From: Thiomicrorhabdus sp033238645
GTDB lineage: Bacteria; Pseudomonadota; Gammaproteobacteria; Thiomicrospirales; Thiomicrospiraceae
NCBI GenBank assembly: GCA_033238645.1
Contig: BQXR01000004.1
Span: 124,001-188,000 of the forward strand
DNA: 64,000 nt
Direction of reading: 5' to 3'
Positions 61,501 to 64,000 of this stretch are shown in pieces; the stretch's first letter is position 1, and each line of letters starts with the position of its first letter. The position numbers and the translations under genes are program-made. Under the pieces are notes generated by a model, which was not told the origin of the DNA, did not search any database, and saw only the letters and a list, made by a program, of their open reading frames with translations.

Positions 61501-62815
61501 GCTCAAACGCTTGAATACCCAATCTGTGAAGTGTTGGAGCACGGTTAAGAAGAATCGGATGCTCACGAATCACTTCGTCCAATACATCCCATACTTCAGG
61601 TAAACCTTGCTCTACCATTTTCTTAGCCGCTTTGATTGTTGGTACAGAACCACGCTTCTGAAGCTTGCTGAAAATAAATGGCTTAAATAATTCTAATGCC
61701 ATCTTCTTAGGAAGACCACACTGATGTAAACGCAGAGTTGGTCCAACAACGATTACAGAACGACCAGAGTAATCAACACGCTTACCAAGTAAGTTTTGAC
61801 GGAAACGACCCTGCTTACCTTTAATCATATCTGCAAGAGACTTAAGCTGGCGCTTGTTTGTACCTGTTACAGCACGACCTCGACGGCCGTTATCTAGTAA
61901 TGAATCAACAGATTCCTGAAGCATACGCTTCTCATTACGTACGATAATATCAGGCGCCATTAAGTCTAATAAACGCTTAAGACGATTATTACGGTTGATT
62001 ACACGACGGTACAAATCATTCAAGTCAGATGTTGCGAAACGACCACCATCAAGAGGTACTAACGGACGTAACTCAGGAGGTAGAACAGGAAGTACATCTA
62101 ACACCATCCACTCAGGCTTATTCCCAGAACCAAGGAATGATTCAATTAACTTAAGACGTTTAGATATCTTCTTCTGCTTAGTCTCAGAGTTAGTACTCTC
62201 AATCTCTAGGCGTAGGCGCTCACCTTCAGCAGCTAAATCGATTGACTGAAGCATCTTCTTAATTGCTTCAGCACCCATCTGCGCTTCAAACTCATCACCA
62301 TGCTCATCTAAAGCATCTAAATACTCTTCTTCTGTCAGTAACTGCCAAGGCTCAAGTGGTGTAAGACCAGGGTCAACCACCATGAACGCTTCAAAATAGA
62401 GTACAGACTCGATAGACTTCAATGTTTTATCAAGCATTAAACCAATACGTGAAGGCAGAGACTTTAGGAACCAGATATGCGCAACAGACGTTGCAAGATC
62501 AATGTGCCCCATACGCTCACGACGTACTTTAGACTGAGTCACCTCAACCCCACACTTCTCACAAATAACACCACGGTGCTTCAGACGCTTGTACTTACCA
62601 CAAAGACACTCAAAGTCACGAATAGGACCAAAGATCTTTGCGCAGAACAAACCATCACGCTCAGGTTTGAAAGTACGGTAGTTAATAGTCTCAGGCTTTT
62701 TAACCTCACCAAAAGACCATGAACGAATTTTTTCAGGAGACGCAAGTGATACTTTAATCGCATCAAAATCACTACTCACATTTTGTTTTTTTAGAAAACC
62801 AAGTAAATCTTTCAT
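58565..62815 (-). CDS. rpoC: RNA polymerase subunit beta'
   Basis: The 1416-residue largest core subunit. The N-terminal zinc site is CLCGKYKRLKHRGVICEKCG near residue 71, the catalytic Mg site is NADFDGDQMAVH near 460, and the second Cys cluster begins SPMTCEIKFGICQQCYGRD. The C-terminal tail is Glu/Val-rich and acidic over ~40 residues (SEEEVFSSVEEE), somewhat longer than in enterics. Its start overlaps the rpoB stop in TAATG. Confidence 0.98.
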   Translation of the reverse strand: MKDLLGFLKKQNVSSDFDAIKVSLASPEKIRSWSFGEVKKPETINYRTFKPERDGLFCAKIFGPIRDFECLCGKYKRLKHRGVICEKCGVEVTQSKVRRERMGHIDLATSVAHIWFLKSLPSRIGLMLDKTLKSIESVLYFEAFMVVDPGLTPLEPWQLLTEEEYLDALDEHGDEFEAQMGAEAIKKMLQSIDLAAEGERLRLEIESTNSETKQKKISKRLKLIESFLGSGNKPEWMVLDVLPVLPPELRPLVPLDGGRFATSDLNDLYRRVINRNNRLKRLLDLMAPDIIVRNEKRMLQESVDSLLDNGRRGRAVTGTNKRQLKSLADMIKGKQGRFRQNLLGKRVDYSGRSVIVVGPTLRLHQCGLPKKMALELFKPFIFSKLQKRGSVPTIKAAKKMVEQGLPEVWDVLDEVIREHPILLNRAPTLHRLGIQAFEPVLIEGKAINLHPLVCSAFNADFDGDQMAVHVPLSLEAQLEARTLMMSTNNLLSPANGDPIIVPSQDVVLGLYYITREAINAVGEGKAFANWQEVQRAIDSKAVHLHTRIKLKQIETVIDESGTESVSTRIVDTTAGRALLSRILPKGLSFDLMNLNLTKKNISTVLNTCYRVLGPKETVIFADQLMYAGFKWSTLGGLSFCSDDMLIPDEKAGIIEHAESQVEEIQNQFSQGLVTEGERYNKVVDIWSHTNELVTKAMMDELQFETVIDAEGKEVQQTSFNSIYMMADSGARGSVAQMRQLGGMRGLMAKPDGSIIETPITANFREGLNVLQYFISTHGARKGLADTALKTANSGYLTRRLVDVAQDVVVTELDCDTEAGVKMTAHVEGGDVVETLQDRVLGRFTNEDVMTHAGELLIPKGTMIDEKIAKSIDANGIDHVFVRSPMTCEIKFGICQQCYGRDLARGHLVNMGEAVGVMAAQSIGEPGTQLTMRTFHIGGTASGSAAQSQIEVKHKGTVKWDSIKTITNPDGQIVVTSRSGVVSVIDDSGREQERYKIQYGSILTVKEDGSIAAGEMLCSWDPHTHPVITEAKGQVQFGNFEGTVEEHIDELTGLTTHVVKDAKERTTAAKEARPFIALVDAKGSAINFPGTQTPAIYYLPENGVVVVQSGAKVGVGQVLARIPQASSKNKDITGGLPRVADLFEARQPKEPSIMAEVSGVVGFGKETKGKQRLVITQDSGEQYEALIPKWRSVSVFEGERVEKGDVVVDGNPNPHDILRLLGIEKLAEYIVDEVQDVYRLQGVKINDKHIETIVRQMLRKVEIKTVGDTGLIKGEQTEYAKVIDLNEKAREAGEIEATYQRVLLGITKASLATESFISAASFQETTRVLTEAAVSGKRDTLIGLKENVIVGRLIPAGTGFAYHQARKEAAIKTAEELQVFMKADEVSESEEEVFSSVEEEVTAVIEEVTVDTEEVDV

Positions 62816-64000
62816 TAATCCTGCTCCAACTCAATATCTATACCTAATGCTCGAATCTCTTTACGTAAAACGCTAAACGACTCAGGCATTCCTGGTTCCA
62901 TATACTCATTACCATCAACAATGTTTTTATACATTCTTGTACGGCCGTTTAAGTCATCAGACTTAACAGTCAACATCTCTTGCAGAGTGAATGCCGCACC
63001 ATAAGCTTCTAGTGCCCATACTTCCATCTCTCCGAAACGCTGCCCACCAAACTGAGCTTTACCACCTAGTGGCTGCTGAGTTACAAGACTGTATGGCCCA
63101 GTTGATCGAGCATGCATCTTATCGTCAACCAAGTGGTTCAACTTCAAGTAGTACATATAACCAACCGTTACAGGACGATCAAACTCTTCACCTGTTAGAC
63201 CATCAAATAACTTCATCTGACCAGATTCAGGTAGGTCAGCTAATTTAAGCATCGCTTTAATTTGAGCTTCAGAAACACCATCAAATACCGCTGATGCGAC
63301 TGGTACACCTTTCTTAAGGTTACTTGCAAGCTCCATAATCTCAGGATCACTGAACTGACCTAAATCAACAGATTGACCTTGAGTTTCGTTGTAGATTTTA
63401 TCTAGGAAAGTACGCATTTCAGCAACTTCTGCTTGCTCTTCAATCATCTTATTGATTTTAGTACCAAGCCCTTCTGCAGCTAGGCCTAAATGAACTTCAA
63501 GAATCTGACCAACGTTCATACGCGATGGTACACCTAGAGGGTTTAGACAGATATCAACTGGACGACCAGTCTCATCATATGGCATATCTTCTACAGGACA
63601 GATACGTGAGATAACACCTTTATTACCGTGACGACCCGCCATCTTATCACCAGGCTGAATACGACGCTTAATTGCAACGTAAACTTTAACCATCTTAGAA
63701 ACACCAGCAGCAAGATCATCACCTTGGGTTAGTTTCTTACGCTTCTCTTCATAAGCATCGTTGAATGCAACACGCTGAGCTTTAAGCTGGGCTTCTTGCA
63801 TTTCCAGTTGACGAGAAATTTCAGCATCATCGATATTAAGAGAGAACCAACGTAGACGCTCAACACCGGCGAGGTACTCAGCAGTAACCACCGTACCATC
63901 TACTAACTTATGACCAACCAACATTGCTTTGATACGGATTAGTGTATCGTTTTCAAGAATTGTGTATTGCTCATCAATATCTTTACGAACCTTAGAAAGC
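62815..64000 (-). CDS. rpoB: RNA polymerase subunit beta, C-terminal part (5' end outside window)
   Basis: The frame runs to the right edge without a start, so only the last ~395 residues are here. They include VAIKRRIQPGDKMAGRHGNK and GGKAQFGGQRFGEMEVWALE, conserved beta blocks that line the active-site channel and contact beta'. The rifampicin-binding cluster lies beyond the window. An internal Met at 63924 is not the true start. Confidence 0.98.
   Translation of the reverse strand, partial: LSKVRKDIDEQYTILENDTLIRIKAMLVGHKLVDGTVVTAEYLAGVERLRWFSLNIDDAEISRQLEMQEAQLKAQRVAFNDAYEEKRKKLTQGDDLAAGVSKMVKVYVAIKRRIQPGDKMAGRHGNKGVISRICPVEDMPYDETGRPVDICLNPLGVPSRMNVGQILEVHLGLAAEGLGTKINKMIEEQAEVAEMRTFLDKIYNETQGQSVDLGQFSDPEIMELASNLKKGVPVASAVFDGVSEAQIKAMLKLADLPESGQMKLFDGLTGEEFDRPVTVGYMYYLKLNHLVDDKMHARSTGPYSLVTQQPLGGKAQFGGQRFGEMEVWALEAYGAAFTLQEMLTVKSDDLNGRTRMYKNIVDGNEYMEPGMPESFSVLRKEIRALGIDIELEQD

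Noticed and set aside
1..64000. tRNA or rRNA genes
   Set aside because: No cloverleaf, TTCGA-type T-loop with CCA end, or rRNA-like stretch was found on either strand by eye.

Overview
The window is chromosome of a gammaproteobacterium of moderately low G+C (about 40% by eye). Supporting this are the gene order rpoB-rpoC-rpsL-rpsG-fusA-tuf-S10-spc-alpha, the neighbourhood of ssb, a YajR-type transporter and uvrA, and typical gammaproteobacterial ParE, ErpA, GlyQ/GlyS, TusA and AnmK. A perfect CIRCE operator before groESL, a CZB chemoreceptor and TusA would fit a sulfur-oxidising or Thiotrichales-like lineage, but the genus cannot be named from this sequence alone.

Layout. 1-16.1 kb is a mosaic of small housekeeping units: a chemoreceptor 3' end, parE/pdxH, ung, gmhB-plsC, glyQ-glyS, tusA, an M23 peptidase-anmK pair, erpA-gltA, argC and a broken glutathione transferase gene. 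16.39-24.69 kb is an accessory island carrying a type I restriction-modification operon (HTH pseudogene, hsdM, rhuM-like, hsdS, hsdR), an orphan ORF and a helicase remnant. It is bounded by a 21-bp direct repeat that duplicates the 3' end of groEL. 24.7-40.5 kb holds groEL-groES, obgE-proB, rplU-rpmA, ispB, ssb, an MFS gene, a SIMPL-domain protein, uvrA, a DUF2927 protein, and a TatD-family nuclease with tcdA. 40.5-64 kb is one long leftward run of transcription and translation genes: rpoB (partial), rpoC, the str operon, and the S10, spc and alpha operons.

The most unusual signal is a short iterated sequence, a run of five to nine G preceded by GAGCA (complement: C run then TGCTC). It recurs at least nine times between 0.7 and 38.2 kb and not at all in the ribosomal block. 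It lies at gene ends, in gaps and in protein linkers, mostly in one orientation, and the run length varies. One copy coincides with a frameshift that truncates a glutathione transferase gene, which suggests slippage. It could be an uptake, Chi-like or segregation-type signal, or a phase-variable tract. The sequence alone does not decide.

Other points of note are a structured-RNA candidate whose -10 box would be the duplicated groEL stop region, a 12-bp tandem repeat in hsdS that sets the spacing of the two recognition domains, a GmhB lacking all its zinc ligands, and the absence of rpmJ from its usual place between secY and rpsM.
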